Below are positions 34,597-44,926 of a DNA stretch of 64,000 nt, piece by piece. The notes under the pieces are model-generated. The model had not been told where the DNA came from. It saw only the letters and a list, made by a program, of their open reading frames with translations, and made no database searches. The position numbers and the translations under genes were made by a program. How positions within the stretch are numbered: position 1 is the first letter of the stretch; the number at the start of each line of letters is the position of its first letter. Source of the DNA: Leptidea sinapis. Lineage: Eukaryota > Arthropoda > Insecta > Lepidoptera > Pieridae. The stretch is taken from assembly GCF_905404315.1 (NCBI RefSeq), contig NC_066288.1, forward strand, positions 434,001 to 498,000, written 5' to 3'.

Positions 34597-35214
34597 CATT
34601 GAATATGTCAATGAATACGTTTATCTAGGCCAAATAATCTCGCCGTCAGACCTCACTTCAAAGGAAATAGAAAGACGAATAGGCAATGCTTGGAAAAGGT
34701 ACTGGAGTCTAAAAGAAGTGATGACCAACAGTGAAATAAGCATGAACATCAAAATGAAACTTTTTAACACCTGCATCCTCCCTGTCCTTACATACGTATG
34801 TCAAACATGGGCCCTTACAAAGGCACACGCTCGAAAATTAGAAGTCTGTCAAAACGCAAAAAACAGAGGAGCATGATGGGGAAAAGATTATGAGACAAAA
34901 TAAGAACATCAGCAATCAAAAAGCAAACGCAAACAAAGGATGTTTCTGTTATAATAAGGAAACTTAAATGGAAGTGGACGGGGCATACTATAAGAGGACG
35001 AGAGAAATGGTGTAAAACTCTAATGAACTGGTATCCGAGAGACAGAAAAAGAAACCGAGGTAGACCATTTAGGAGATGGGTGGACGAGATTAAAGCAGTT
35101 TCCGGTAGTTCATGGACTAGAACAGCTGAAAACAGGATTCAGTGGAGGCAGTTGGAGGAGGCCTATGTCTATAATAGACAAACAGACAAAACCCATAATT
35201 ATTCAACTAATTAA
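34568..35214 (+). pseudogene. RTE1 C-terminal domain
   Basis: Two open stretches (34,568-34,876 and 35,023-35,214) encode the domain after RT: YVYLGQIISPSDLTSKEIER, PVLTYVCQTWALT, then RKRNRGRPFRRWVDEI and QWRQLEEAYV. A stop and frameshift lie between them. The 3' UTR is short and A+T-rich (to about 35,290). The pattern matches RTE2 at 20,441-20,959. Confidence 0.85.
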
Positions 35215-35324
35215 AAAAAATGTATATATATATATAATTTAAGAAGGAAAATACTGTCAAATTTAAATAATAATAATGCATGTAAAATTATATTAAGTAT
35301 TTTGTCTGAATAAAGGCTATTTTT

Positions 35325-35745
35325 AATCGGTCCAGCCGTCAGGATGAGTTCACTTACATACACATGATCAGGAGAATTATATTATTTGGACGGAATTGAG
35401 AATCTAAGAATCTAATCTAATCAAATTCACTAGAACACACAAAAAATCATCAAAATCAGCTCAGTCGTTTAGGGGGTAGTTCAATTATGAATCTAAAACA
35501 TTCTCGAATCCACTTGAAGACACACAGAAAGTTTCTTTAAAATTGGTCCAGCCGTTAAGGAGTAGTTCAGTTACAAAAGACGCACAAAAGAAATATATAT
35601 ATATTAAGATATATGGACGGAATTAAGAATCTAAACCAATCTCATATACACTGAAAAACACAAAAAAATCATCAAAATCGGTCCAGCCGTTTATAAGGAG
35701 TTCAGTTACAACAAACGCACAAAATAAATATATATATTAAGATTA
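35325..35745. repeat. diverged tandem repeats with a GGTCCAGCCGTT core
   Basis: Four related units, at about 35,333, 35,452, 35,541 and 35,678, share a core like GGTCCAGCCGTTNAGGAG followed by AGTTCAGTTACA and ATATATATTAAGAT. Spacing is irregular (about 90-140 bp). The same core occurs in reverse near 40,953. The core resembles a widespread lepidopteran dispersed repeat, of uncertain class. Confidence 0.7.
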
Positions 35746-35784
35746 AGACGTACACGTATTATGTTTATATATTATACTAAGCTA

Positions 35785-36010
35785 GAGGTCCCGGGTTCAA
35801 ATCCCGGTAGGTGCAAGCATTTATATGATGAATATGGATGTTTGTTTCCGATACATGGATATTTATATGTATTTATGTATGTTTAAGTAAGTATATTGTA
35901 TTGTAAATATATCATTGTCTTGCAACCCATAACACAGGCTATATATGCCTAATTTGGGGCAAGATAATTTGTGTAAAAAATGTGTCATTATTACAATATT
36001 ATTATAATTA
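35785..36010 (+). repeat. tRNA-derived SINE-like repeat, 5'-truncated
   Basis: It starts with GGTCCCGGGTTCAAATCCCG, which contains a pol III B-box-like GGTTCAAATCC, and continues as an A+T-rich body of about 220 bp. No A box or full cloverleaf is present, so it is not a functional tRNA gene. It resembles a common lepidopteran SINE body. Confidence 0.65.
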
Positions 36011-36211
36011 TATGTAGAAGTAATAGCTCTACACTATTTAACTTACAAGAGATTATGTAGTTAGACCATTTGGTCATTACAACAACTGAAAAAGCGAGCA
36101 AGTATCTTATTACGAAACCTCTTGAGGAAATGTTAGAGAGACCCCGGCCTATATGCATGATTGTCTAAAAACATCGTTGAAACTCCTTTGTTGTAACAGA
36201 GATGTTTTTTT

Positions 36212-36260
36212 TGTTTTCATATAAGAGGGGGCAAACTGGCCAAAGGCTCATGGAATGGGG
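36212..36260 (-). mobile_element. LINE family B', 3' tip
   Basis: Matches the 3' end of the B' copy at 54,281-54,315 (the AAGAGGGGGCAAAC block and on to ATGGGG). It is the 3' tip of the B' copy that continues at 38,349; B copy 3 separates the two parts. Confidence 0.8.
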
Positions 36261-36461
36261 CCCTGTACTTTTCCCGGGCCCATGGGTGTCGTAAGAGGCG
36301 ACTAAGGGCTTTTTAGAAGTGGGAGAGTCACGCTGCCGTCTTTTGACGTCAGCACAATCGGGCCAGACTCGTCCGGGTTAATTACCACACTCGCACAGAA
36401 TACCAGCGTGATGTAGCGGCCTAGTGCCGCTATGTTTCGCATAGGTTAGTGTCGAGGACCG

Positions 36462-36860
36462 GTGGCCATTCCCCCCCCCCCCCTCCACCCGAATATGACA
36501 GCGGTACTAAAAGAGATTTTACCCCACGAGGGTACCGGGGTATGTGTGTACGTTAGGGAGGATATCTGCTGTCGCCGTCTCGGCAATTTTGAGGGTAGGG
36601 ACCTGTCCACTCTCTGGCTCCGCGTAGATTTAGAGGACCGCGTCCGCATCTATGCGTGTGTCTACAGGTCCCATAGTGGTAACGCAGAAACCGATCATCT
36701 CATGGGCTGCGTTCAAGCGGCAATTGAGGACGTACTTGCACAGATCCCCTCCGCTGAAATCGTAGTCTTGAGTGATTTCAACGGGCACAATGCCGAATGG
36801 CTTGGATCACGTACCACAGACTACGCAGGGCGATCTGTGCATAATTTTGCAAAGGCGTAG
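36462..36860 (+). pseudogene. LINE B endonuclease N-terminal part
   Basis: The 132-codon frame contains VYVREDICCRRLGNF, the RIYACVYRSHSG strand and the DFNGHNAEWLGSRTTDYAG block with catalytic Asp and Asn. It stops at the deletion junction. The C-terminal SDH part of the nuclease is absent. The alternative first codons over the C-run (about 36,472-36,483) are uncertain. Confidence 0.78.
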
Positions 36861-38287
36861 TCCCTGACTCATGGAAGTCAGCCCTTGTCCATCCGATCCA
36901 AGAAAAAGGAGACAGTTCGGATCCGGCAAACTAGAGGCCTATTGCTATTACATCCCTGCTCTCCAAAATCATGGAGAGCATAATTAGCCGTCAGCTCTTG
37001 GTATACCTAGAGGGTCACCAGTTGATCAACGACCGACAATACGGGTTTCGCCATGGTCGGTCGGCAGGTGATCTTCTGGTATACCTGACACATAGATGGG
37101 CTGCGGCTATTGAAAGCTAGGGGGAAGGCCTGGCAGTTAGCCTGGATATAGCGAAGGCCTTTGATCGTGTATGGCACAAGGCGCTCCTCTCCAAACTTCC
37201 ATCATTTGGGCTTCCCGAGAGCTTGTGCAAGTGGACCTCAGGCTTCCTCACTGGGCGTAGCATACAGGTCGTTGTCGACGGATATTGCTCGAACCCGAAG
37301 CCCGTGAATGCTGGAGTGCCCCAAGGCTGTGTGCTGTCTCCCACGCTGTTTCTTCTGCATATCAATGATATGTTGGACACCTCTAACATTCATTGCTATG
37401 CAGACGACAGCACTGGTGATGCCATATACACGGGCCATGCAGGTCTCTCTCGGGAAATCGTCGACCAGTGCCGGGAGAAACTTGTGTCTTCTATCGAGTC
37501 CTCTCTTGAGAAGGTCGCGGAATGGGGAAAATTGAACCTTGTCCAATTTAACCCCCAGAAGACTCAAGTTTGCGCGTTTACCACTAAAAAAACCCCATTT
37601 GTCGTTTCACCGCTCTTCGACAACACTTCCCTCAAAGCCTCGCCTAGTATCGAAATACTGGGTCTCGAAATCTCGAGCGATTGCTAATTTCGTGGTCATC
37701 TGGAAGGCAAAGCCAAATTGGCTTCAAAGAAACTGGGCGTCATTAATAGAGCACGGCAATACTTCAAGCCGGCCCACATACTAGCGCTCTACAAAGCGCA
37801 GGTCCGGCCACACATGGAGTATTGCTGTCATCTCCGGTCTGGCGCACCCCAGTATCAGCTCGATCCATTTGACCGCGTGCAACGCAGAGCAGCTCGAATT
37901 GTCGGGGACCCAGTGCTCTGTGAACGGCTGGATCACTTGGCGTTGCGTAGAGACGTCGCTTCATTGTGTGTCTTCTACCGCATTTATCACGGGGAGTGTT
38001 CCGAAGAGCTGTTTAACCTGATTCCTGCCGCCGAATTCCACCTTCGCACGACACGCCACAAGTTAGGATATCATCCTCACCATCTGGATGTGTGGCGGTC
38101 CTCCACAGTGCGGTTTTCAAGGAGCTTTCTTCCACGTACTACAAAGCTGTGGAATGAGCTTCCTTGTGCGGTGTTTCCGGGACGATACGACATGGGTACC
38201 TTCAAAAAAAGCGCGTACACCTTCCTTAAAGGCCGGCAACGCTCCTGTGATTCCTCTGGTGTTGGCAGAGATTGTGGGCGGCGGTGA
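36861..38287 (+). pseudogene. LINE B copy 3 reverse transcriptase, broken
   Basis: After the deletion the RT begins at the VVPDSWKSALVHPI block with a stop in the NYRPI region. The long pieces are 37,223-37,687 (GVPQGCVLSPTLFLLHIND, catalytic YADD) and 37,718-38,287 (C-terminus with FLPRTTKLWNELPCAVFPG). Stops near 37,120 and 37,686 interrupt it. It is very similar to B copies 1 and 2. Confidence 0.82.
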
Positions 38288-38348
38288 TCACTTAACAACA
38301 GGTGACCCGTACGCTCGCTTGTCCTCCTATTCCATAAAAAAAAAAAAA

Positions 38349-40190
38349 ATGGGGAGAGGTGAGGCAATTTCCGGCCTTTAAGGTGGGAGTATACTTTTTT
38401 CTTGAAAGTCCCTAAGTCGTATCTGTTCGGGAAAACCGCAGCCGGTAATTGATTCCACAAAGTGGCTGTGCGAGGCAACGTGGTACTTTGCACATAATGT
38501 CCGGTGGTGGAATTCGGCCGCTGGAACCAACCCGAACAGCTCCTCTGAGCACTCTCACATATCTACGCAAAGCCAAAGAATCAAGCCGATCAGAGATGAC
38601 TTAATCGTCGATAGTTCGAACCGCTCTTCGTTGTATACGGTCAAATGGAAGAAGCTGGTACTGGGAAGCACCCGCCCAGAGGTGAGAACAGTACTCCATG
38701 TGAGGCTGAATTTGCGCCTTATAAAGTTGCAGGCGGTGGCTTTTAGTCAATACTGTCTTGCGTTAGTGAGTATACGAAGATTTTTAGAGGCCAGTTTGGC
38801 CCTCTCTTCATGTGACCATGGAACTGAACGTCGCTCAATATATTGACTCCAAGTATGCCAATATACGCTGTGGCCGTCAGAGGAGTGACCTCGAATCGAG
38901 GAGATATGACAAAGGGAGACTTTTTAGTGATGAACGCATAAACTTTTGTCTTCTTGGGGTTGAATTGGACAAAATTTTGTCGGCCCCATTCCGAGACTTT
39001 GCAAAGCATAGTCTCGATTTCAGACACAAGTTTGTTCCGGTTCTTGTTGACGCTATTCCGGGACATTTTGGCACGGCCGGTGAAGGAAGTATACCCTGTG
39101 CTGTCGTCTGCATAGCAATGGGTACTACTGATTTGCAGCATATCATTGATATGCAGAAGAAACAGTGTAGGGGATAGCACGCAGCGTCTTACGGGACACC
39201 AGCGTTTATGGGTTTTTAGTCGGAGCATGCACCGTTGATAACTACCTTGATAGTCCGATCGGCCAAAAAGCTAGTGACCCATTTGCACAACTTCCCATGA
39301 AGCCCCTAGGATGGCAGTTTCGCTATAAGCGCTTTATGCCACATCCGATCGAAGGCCTTCGCTATGTCCAAACTCACCGCCAACGCCTCTCCCTTCGACG
39401 CAATCGCTTGCGCCCATTTATGAGTGAGGTATGCATCACCAGCTGAGCGACCCTAATGGAACCCGTACTGGCAGTCGCTGATCAGCTGGTGATCCTCTAG
39501 GTATCCCTAGAGCTGGCGGTTGATAATGGCGCGGTAGTTTGACGGCTCCGAGCGTTGATCTTTCTTAGGGTACGGGTGCACTAAAGCCGCCTTCCATAAT
39601 TTCGGGACAGCGCCTGATGAGTCCTACTCATGAGCCGGAAAGAAGGGTAAGGACCGGCGCCAGTTCCGGAGTACAATCATGTTCGCAGCACTATCGGGGG
39701 AATCCCATCGGGCCCGCTCGATTTGTGAATGTCCAAGGTGCGAAGCGCCTTGAGCACGGTGCCTTGCCGCTTTTTACCTCCGGCATGTATAACTTGCACC
39801 GCGGAATATGCGGTGGTGGTACATCTTGGTCTTCTAGAGTTAAGTTGGACGCGAAGACGGAGCCCAGGAGATCAGTTTTCTCTTTCGCGTCATGGGTCAG
39901 CGAGTCATCGTCCCTGTGCAGTGGCGGAATGGCTGACTGGCAGAAGTTTCCTTTGACAGCCTTAGCGACCGACCAGAATGTACGAGTTCCTGCGGCAAGT
40001 CTCTCGCCAATTCTGTCTTGCTTCGACTTCGCGTCAGCAATAACTCCTTTGAAGGAGTTAGAGGCATGATTGTAGTGTTTTTTAAGTTCGCTAGAATTTA
40101 CATCCTTAGATCCCTTACATTCCATCCACCACATTGACTCAAGCCTGATAGCACTCCTGCTTTCGGCGAGAGGCCATTTTGTACTCATGC
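38349..40190 (-). mobile_element. LINE family B' (diverged sister of B)
   Basis: On the minus strand this parallels family B from the region upstream of RT to the 3' end, but is much more diverged. Its 3' tip lies at 36,212-36,260, beyond B copy 3. The element starts near 40,190 and lacks the endonuclease. Confidence 0.8.
38743..40188 (-). pseudogene. LINE B' reverse transcriptase remnant
   Basis: The frame 40,188-39,691 encodes the pre-RT region (SFKGVIADAKSKQDRIGERL, TRTFWSVAKAVKGNF). RT motifs between 39,690 and 39,230 are scattered in several frames. The frame 39,228-38,743 has CVLSPTLFLLHINDMLQ and the catalytic YADD (HCYADDSTGYTSF). The C-terminal WNQLPAAVF block lies near 38,430-38,470. 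It has many stops and is non-functional. Confidence 0.78.
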
Positions 40191-41025
40191 GTTTAATTTA
40201 TTGGTCTAAAACTGAAATTTAGAACAAAGTCAAAGTGATAGGTGATACCCACTACTGGTCCTCTGACACACATGACTTATTAATATCGTTGTTTCTTAAA
40301 ACTTTCATAAATTCATATTAAACGAAGATAACGCAATAACTTTAAGATAAAATCCATCGCGGCATCTGTTCTTGACAGTGCAGTGGGGTACTGCAGGGGG
40401 CACCTGTATATGCTTATTTACGTGGTGTGCTGATAGACGTGCATACTTTGGTATATTCTGGTGGCTTATCACGGCAACGTGTACGGTGTGAATTTTTAAT
40501 TTTGAAACGATAGAGGAGCATAGTGCTCATGTGAAATTTGAAAACAATAATAAAATAACACGGTGCACGGGCACCGTGTTATTTTATTTTATATTATTGT
40601 TAATTATCGTGTGGACTGGTGACGGGCGGTTGAATGACTACGGGCGGGGGAGTTTTTAATTTCAAACGCCTGAAGTTCACATTAAAAGTAGCATTTTCAA
40701 TTATTATCACCAAATCGCAGGGAGGTAACAGGCATGCGTGGCTTGCTCACACATTTCTAAATCATATAACTTTATGTTAATGCTGAACGAAGTAAATCGT
40801 TTATCAGGTTATAGGAGTATATTGCAGTAGCTACCTATATATTTTGCACCATATACCATCGTACCTATCTATCCTTACAAACTATAGTGTTTATTAGTGA
40901 GATCATCTTAAAAAATAGTTAGTTCCAATTAAACTTAACTTACAACTGGAGAACGGCTGGACCAATTTTCATGATTTTTAATTTGTTGGATTTGTCGCCG
41001 TCCTGAATAGCAAATACTTTCTACT
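40191..41025. other. unassigned DNA with a strong hairpin
   Basis: About 830 bp without a gene. It includes the hairpin at 40,549-40,588 and, near 40,953, a reverse copy of the GGTCCAGCC-type core found at 35.3-35.7 kb. BEL1 begins directly after. Confidence 0.5.
40549..40588. repeat. perfect 18-bp stem hairpin with 4-nt loop
   Basis: Arms 40,549-40,566 and 40,571-40,588 are exact reverse complements (AATAAAATAACACGGTGC and its complement). The pairing can be extended beyond a bulge by an AACAATAA/TTATTGTT match. No T-run terminator context or TIR-type flanks were seen. Confidence 0.85.
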
Positions 41026-42048
41026 TGGTAACGCGAATTGTCCAAATAACCCACAACCTTTTCCTTAACACCTTTATCCTAGCAACTTAGCCGGTACAAG
41101 TTAAGAATAAACCGCGAGCCGCGACATTTATGGTCGTATGGCGTAACACACATTCCGTCAAGTAACCGCACCCGAAAGTTGAGCTCCCGCAACTTTTAAG
41201 TATAAATCCAGGAAATCCTCGTATACCTATTGATTTGCCGCCGTGAGATCGTAGTGATTTCAAATCAAATCAAATCAAAGTCAGTTTATTCAAGTAGGTC
41301 ACGAAAATGACACTTATGAATGTCAAAAAAAATTAAATATTTTTCTAATTGAATCTACCGCTACTTCGTAAATGGTTGAGCTAATGAGAAGAAGTAGCAA
41401 GAAACTCATTGACACTCCTTTATATCAAGATTTACAGATCATTTCAATTACAATATAATATGTAAAATGTAAAATGATGCAACAAACACACTCAAACGTT
41501 AAATGATCAATGTCCTACACGAGTAAGTCAAAAAATATAAATGTAAATTAATAGAAAAGTTATTGAGTACAGTAGCTGCATCATCCACATACACCATAAA
41601 TCAATAAAGGTATTCTGTGAGCATTTTATAAGCGATTATAAATAAATAAACATGTATATATCCATACATATATATACGCAATAACTTTAAAGAATCTTAA
41701 ACCGAGTCCCCGGCAACAGGATCATCCCGCCACCACAAGCAGCGCCCGTTCACGAGCATGACGCATGAGCCAGCCATCGCCTCCCTCAACCATATTTTAG
41801 GGAAGGGGACGACCCGTCCCACGTCGCCGCCACAAGCAGTGACATTTAAGCGAACAAAATTTCTTCGTTAAGTGTCCCGCGATATATATATTGTGATTCG
41901 CCAGCACACTCAGGCGAATATAGAAGAACCCAGGATCTTGCAGAAGAGGTGAGTACCGGCTATTCCCTTTACTAGAATGATTCCTGTTCTGTTCACCTGA
42001 GTACCCCTTTTATTAATACAGTCCACTTTAAATTCCCTGGCGCAACCA
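41026..42048 (+). repeat. BEL1 5' LTR, interrupted by J1
   Basis: Aligns with the LTR at 51,439-51,866 on both sides of the J1 insertion. Without J1 and one copy of its 5-bp duplication it is about 420 bp, close to the 428 bp of the other LTR. Confidence 0.92.
41262..41858 (-). mobile_element. repeat J copy 1 inside the BEL1 LTR
   Basis: About 597 bp, absent from the 3' LTR, flanked by ATTTC (41,257-41,261 and 41,859-41,863). In its own orientation (minus) it ends in TTTGAT repeats after an AATAAA signal. It carries the shared LINE 3' motif at 41,386-41,407. Its 5' end (...TTTAAGCGA) coincides with that of J2, suggesting a short complete non-autonomous unit rather than a random truncation. 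Confidence 0.85.
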
Positions 42049-42468
42049 TATTTGTGGTTCTTCGAGCCCGATTTGAGGCTTTTAGAATTTTATAGTTCAA
42101 AGGTAATGTACCTACCGCATTAAATCATACCGCGTTAAAGCCGGTTATCGGCAATTATTCCGCATTAAAACATTATAACCGCCCAATATTGAGTACCTTA
42201 ATTAGGTCTCAATTAGTGAATTAAATAAGTTTATTTGATTAAATATCTATAGATTTCTTTAAAAGTTACAACTGTGTGCAAACGTGTTTGCAATAGTATA
42301 TTTAACTTCCCGCCGTGTTAATTAGTAGCACGTAACCCCGCATAATATTATATAGTTTATTGTTAGTCTAATTAAAATAGTAATTACATAAATCGATATC
42401 AAATAATACCGAATTGCAATTTGCATACACATTGCACAAAAATCATTCATTTGAAGTGTCATGCATTA
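42049..42468 (+). other. BEL1 leader with primer-binding-site candidate
   Basis: Six bases after the LTR, TGGTTCTTCGAGCCCG (42,055 onward) is a plausible tRNA primer-binding site, since it starts with TGG. The tRNA was not identified. The leader continues beyond the mariner to 43,714, giving about 545 bp in total without it. Confidence 0.6.
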
Positions 42469-43589
42469 CCTAGGCTGCACTAAAAGTATCGGAAATGGAA
42501 TATTTCCACTGTTCCTGTCATTTTAAAAATTTTTTAATTGAAAACTCCTTGGTTTTAAAAATCAAATACCATTTATTTATTTAAAAAAAGATTCTCGGTC
42601 TTGTCACAAGGTCTTGTCTAACTTGTTTATTCGTTGAGAAAATTGAATTGACTCGAGAAAATTCTAGAGCGATGATTTATTATGACTTTCGAAGTGGTTT
42701 AACACAAAAACAGTGTGTTTAAACAAAACCACAATTTATCGCTGGTTTGCAGAACTTCAACGTGGACGTGTCAAGCTCAGTGATGATCCCCATCAAGGTC
42801 GTCCAAAAACTGCAGTCACCAAAGAAAACGTTGATGCTGTGCGTAAGCAGATTGAGGAAGGTCGACATGTGACATACCGCAAAATTCAGGCAACTTTAGA
42901 CATTGGCATGAGTCAAATACAAATAATCTTGCATGAACAATTAGGTGTAAAAAAGTTTTTTTCCCGACGGATACCGGATTTGCTCTGTGAAGAGCAAAAA
43001 GCGGCTCGCGTTATTTGGTGCGTCAGAACTCTCGAGAGATTCCACGCAGGATCCTCAAATGCTGTATACAACATCGTATCAGGTGACGAATCCTGGATAT
43101 ACGCGTACGAACCCGAAACAAAAAACCAGTCACGAGTTGAAACAAAAATTGTTCGTTCACGGAGTGTTGCAAAAAAATGGTGGCCACGTTTGTCTCCAAA
43201 ACCGGCCATGTTGCGACAATTCCTCTTGGGGGACAAAGAACGGTTAATGCAGAATGGTATGCTAGCATTTGTTTGCCACACACACACGTTTCTGAACTCC
43301 GTAAAGAAAACTGCAACCGCCGCATTATCCTCCATCACGACAATGCGAGTTCTCACACTGAGCACAGAACAAAAGAGTTTTTAGAGCAAAAAACATAGAA
43401 TTATTAGACCATCCGCCGTACAGCCCCGACCTAAGCCGTAATGATTTCTATACTTTCCCTAAAATAAAGAATAAACTGCGTGGTCAGAGGTTTTCATCAC
43501 CTGAAGAAGCTGTGGACGCCTACGACGCCTTTTTAAATAGTAATGTTGTGTCAGTTCCTTGATTCCCGAAATTTTCAATGCCGCCCTCG
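42469..43589 (+). mobile_element. mariner element with TA target duplication
   Basis: 1,121 bp between TA dinucleotides (42,467-42,468 and 43,590-43,591). The inverted ends CCTAGGCTGCAC... and ...GCCGCCCTCG match at about three quarters of positions over some 30 nt. Shorter than a typical mariner of about 1.3 kb because of internal deletions. Confidence 0.88.
42672..43560 (+). pseudogene. mariner transposase remnant
   Basis: A start at 42,672 gives MIYYDFRSGLTQKQCV, then a stop and shift with loss of about a dozen residues. The frame 42,713-43,384 has the helix-turn-helix-like TTIYRWFAELQRGR, RHVTYRKIQATL and the first catalytic Asp in GDESWIYAYEPE. The second Asp is in RRIILHHDNASSH in frame 43,177-43,398. 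The third lies in HPPYSPDLSRNDF near 43,410-43,450. At least three frameshifts are present, so no active transposase. Confidence 0.88.
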
Positions 43590-43714
43590 TATAATCCACC
43601 CGCGTAAGGGAGTCGAGAGCAAACAAAGATTAAAAGCGACATACTTAATTTCGTCGCATTCTCATTATTAGAACTACCTTCAAATTTGATTTGTATTATT
43701 TTAGATTATAAACA

Positions 43715-44920
43715 ATGCCACCTAAGAAAGATCCTCGTATATCTTCGGATTCCGAAGGCGAGATGGATTCGGAATTGGTCATGCTACAAGCTGAACGCGA
43801 AGTTAGCTTTCAAATAGTACAAAATATATACGATTTATCACAGAAAAGTATTAATATTGATACCGCCGCTAGGGAAAGATTCCTAGATGAATCTGCGAAT
43901 ATTGACGAACTTCGTAATGAGCTTAAAAAAACATTAAAGAAATATTACGCCCGCTTATTATATTTAACGCCGTCCGCGAAGCCTGACTATAGCAGTCTGG
44001 TAGCATTTGAATCTTTATACAGTCGCGTTAAACGATTACAGACTCAAGTGCAACCGAGCGTCGCGTCGGGTTCTAATGATAATATGAACACTATACATAA
44101 GTCTAGACGTAAGTTAGCGCCTATAGAATTACCTACCTTCTCAGGAGATATTCGCGACTTTCCTTTGTTTTATGTTAGTTACAAGGTTACCGTGCATGAC
44201 AATCCGTTGTTATCAGATACTGAAAGGCTATATTACTTGTTAGGAAAACTGTCATCAAAGCTACTTAGTGAAATCTCCAGTATTTCTTCGAGCGTTGAGA
44301 ATTATAACTTAATCTTAAAAACCCTAACAGACAAGTACGACGACAAGCGGTTGCTCGTCTCTTCTTATTTAAATCAAATGTTAGGATTTAAAGCAATACA
44401 ATCAGGTTCCACGTTTAACTTTAATTCATTTAATGATAATTTATAAAGTGCAGTGCGCGCCTTGCAATACACACACATACATACACACACACGTACATAT
44501 TGCATGTAAAAGGCTAGATTTTGAGACGGTGCGTGCATTCGAGACCCAGTGTGGATCCGAGATACCTAGCTTTGATAGGTTGGTCGAATTTATACAGTCC
44601 CGCGTTAAAGTGTTGGAACGTTCGCAAGGTACTACGGCGACTGTTAGTACTTCGCGAAGTAATAATAATAACCGCCGTTCCAATAACACCGCCCCGACTT
44701 ATCAAACGTATCTCAACACTGCCGCTGCTTCCCGCAAATGTTTGTGGAAGAACATTACTCATCAACATTTAATCTAATGTCAGGAGTTCAATAAAATGTC
44801 TCCTCAGGATCGATTTAAATTCATAAAAGAAAAACCGGGCTTGTATAAACTGCTTAAGTCTTAGGCAAAGTTAGTAATTGTTATTCTCGTACATCACGTC
44901 GCGTTTGTAAATCATACCAT
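43715..44920 (+). pseudogene. gag: BEL1 gag
   Basis: The frame 43,715-44,446 (243 codons, ATG start after the mariner) is acidic at the N-terminus (MPPKKDPRISSDSEGEMDSE), then helical, with the BEL gag block LAPIELPTFSGDIRDFPLFY. A TAA at 44,444-44,446 interrupts it. A CA-rich insertion at 44,466-44,494 then replaces part of the domain, and 44,500-44,777 continues in another frame (LDFETVRAFETQ). A degraded zinc knuckle (NCYSRTSRRVC, then HHTMLH) lies at about 44,880-44,935. Confidence 0.82.
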
Positions 44921-44926
44921 CATACA

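Larger units (their letters stand above)
36261..38348 (+). mobile_element. LINE family B copy 3, with target duplication
   Basis: Flanked by ATGGGG on both sides (36,255-36,260 and 38,349-38,354), which fixes the ends: leader start CCCTGTACTTTTCCC at 36,261 and poly(A) to 38,348. The leader and the first part of the endonuclease are present. The sequence then jumps near 36,855, within a short shared AAAGGCG, to the middle of RT. It lies inside a B' copy of opposite orientation. Confidence 0.92.

Noticed and set aside
35785..35815. tRNA gene suggested by the GGTTCAAATCC B box
   Set aside because: No acceptor stem, A box or anticodon arm can be built around it; it fits a SINE body.
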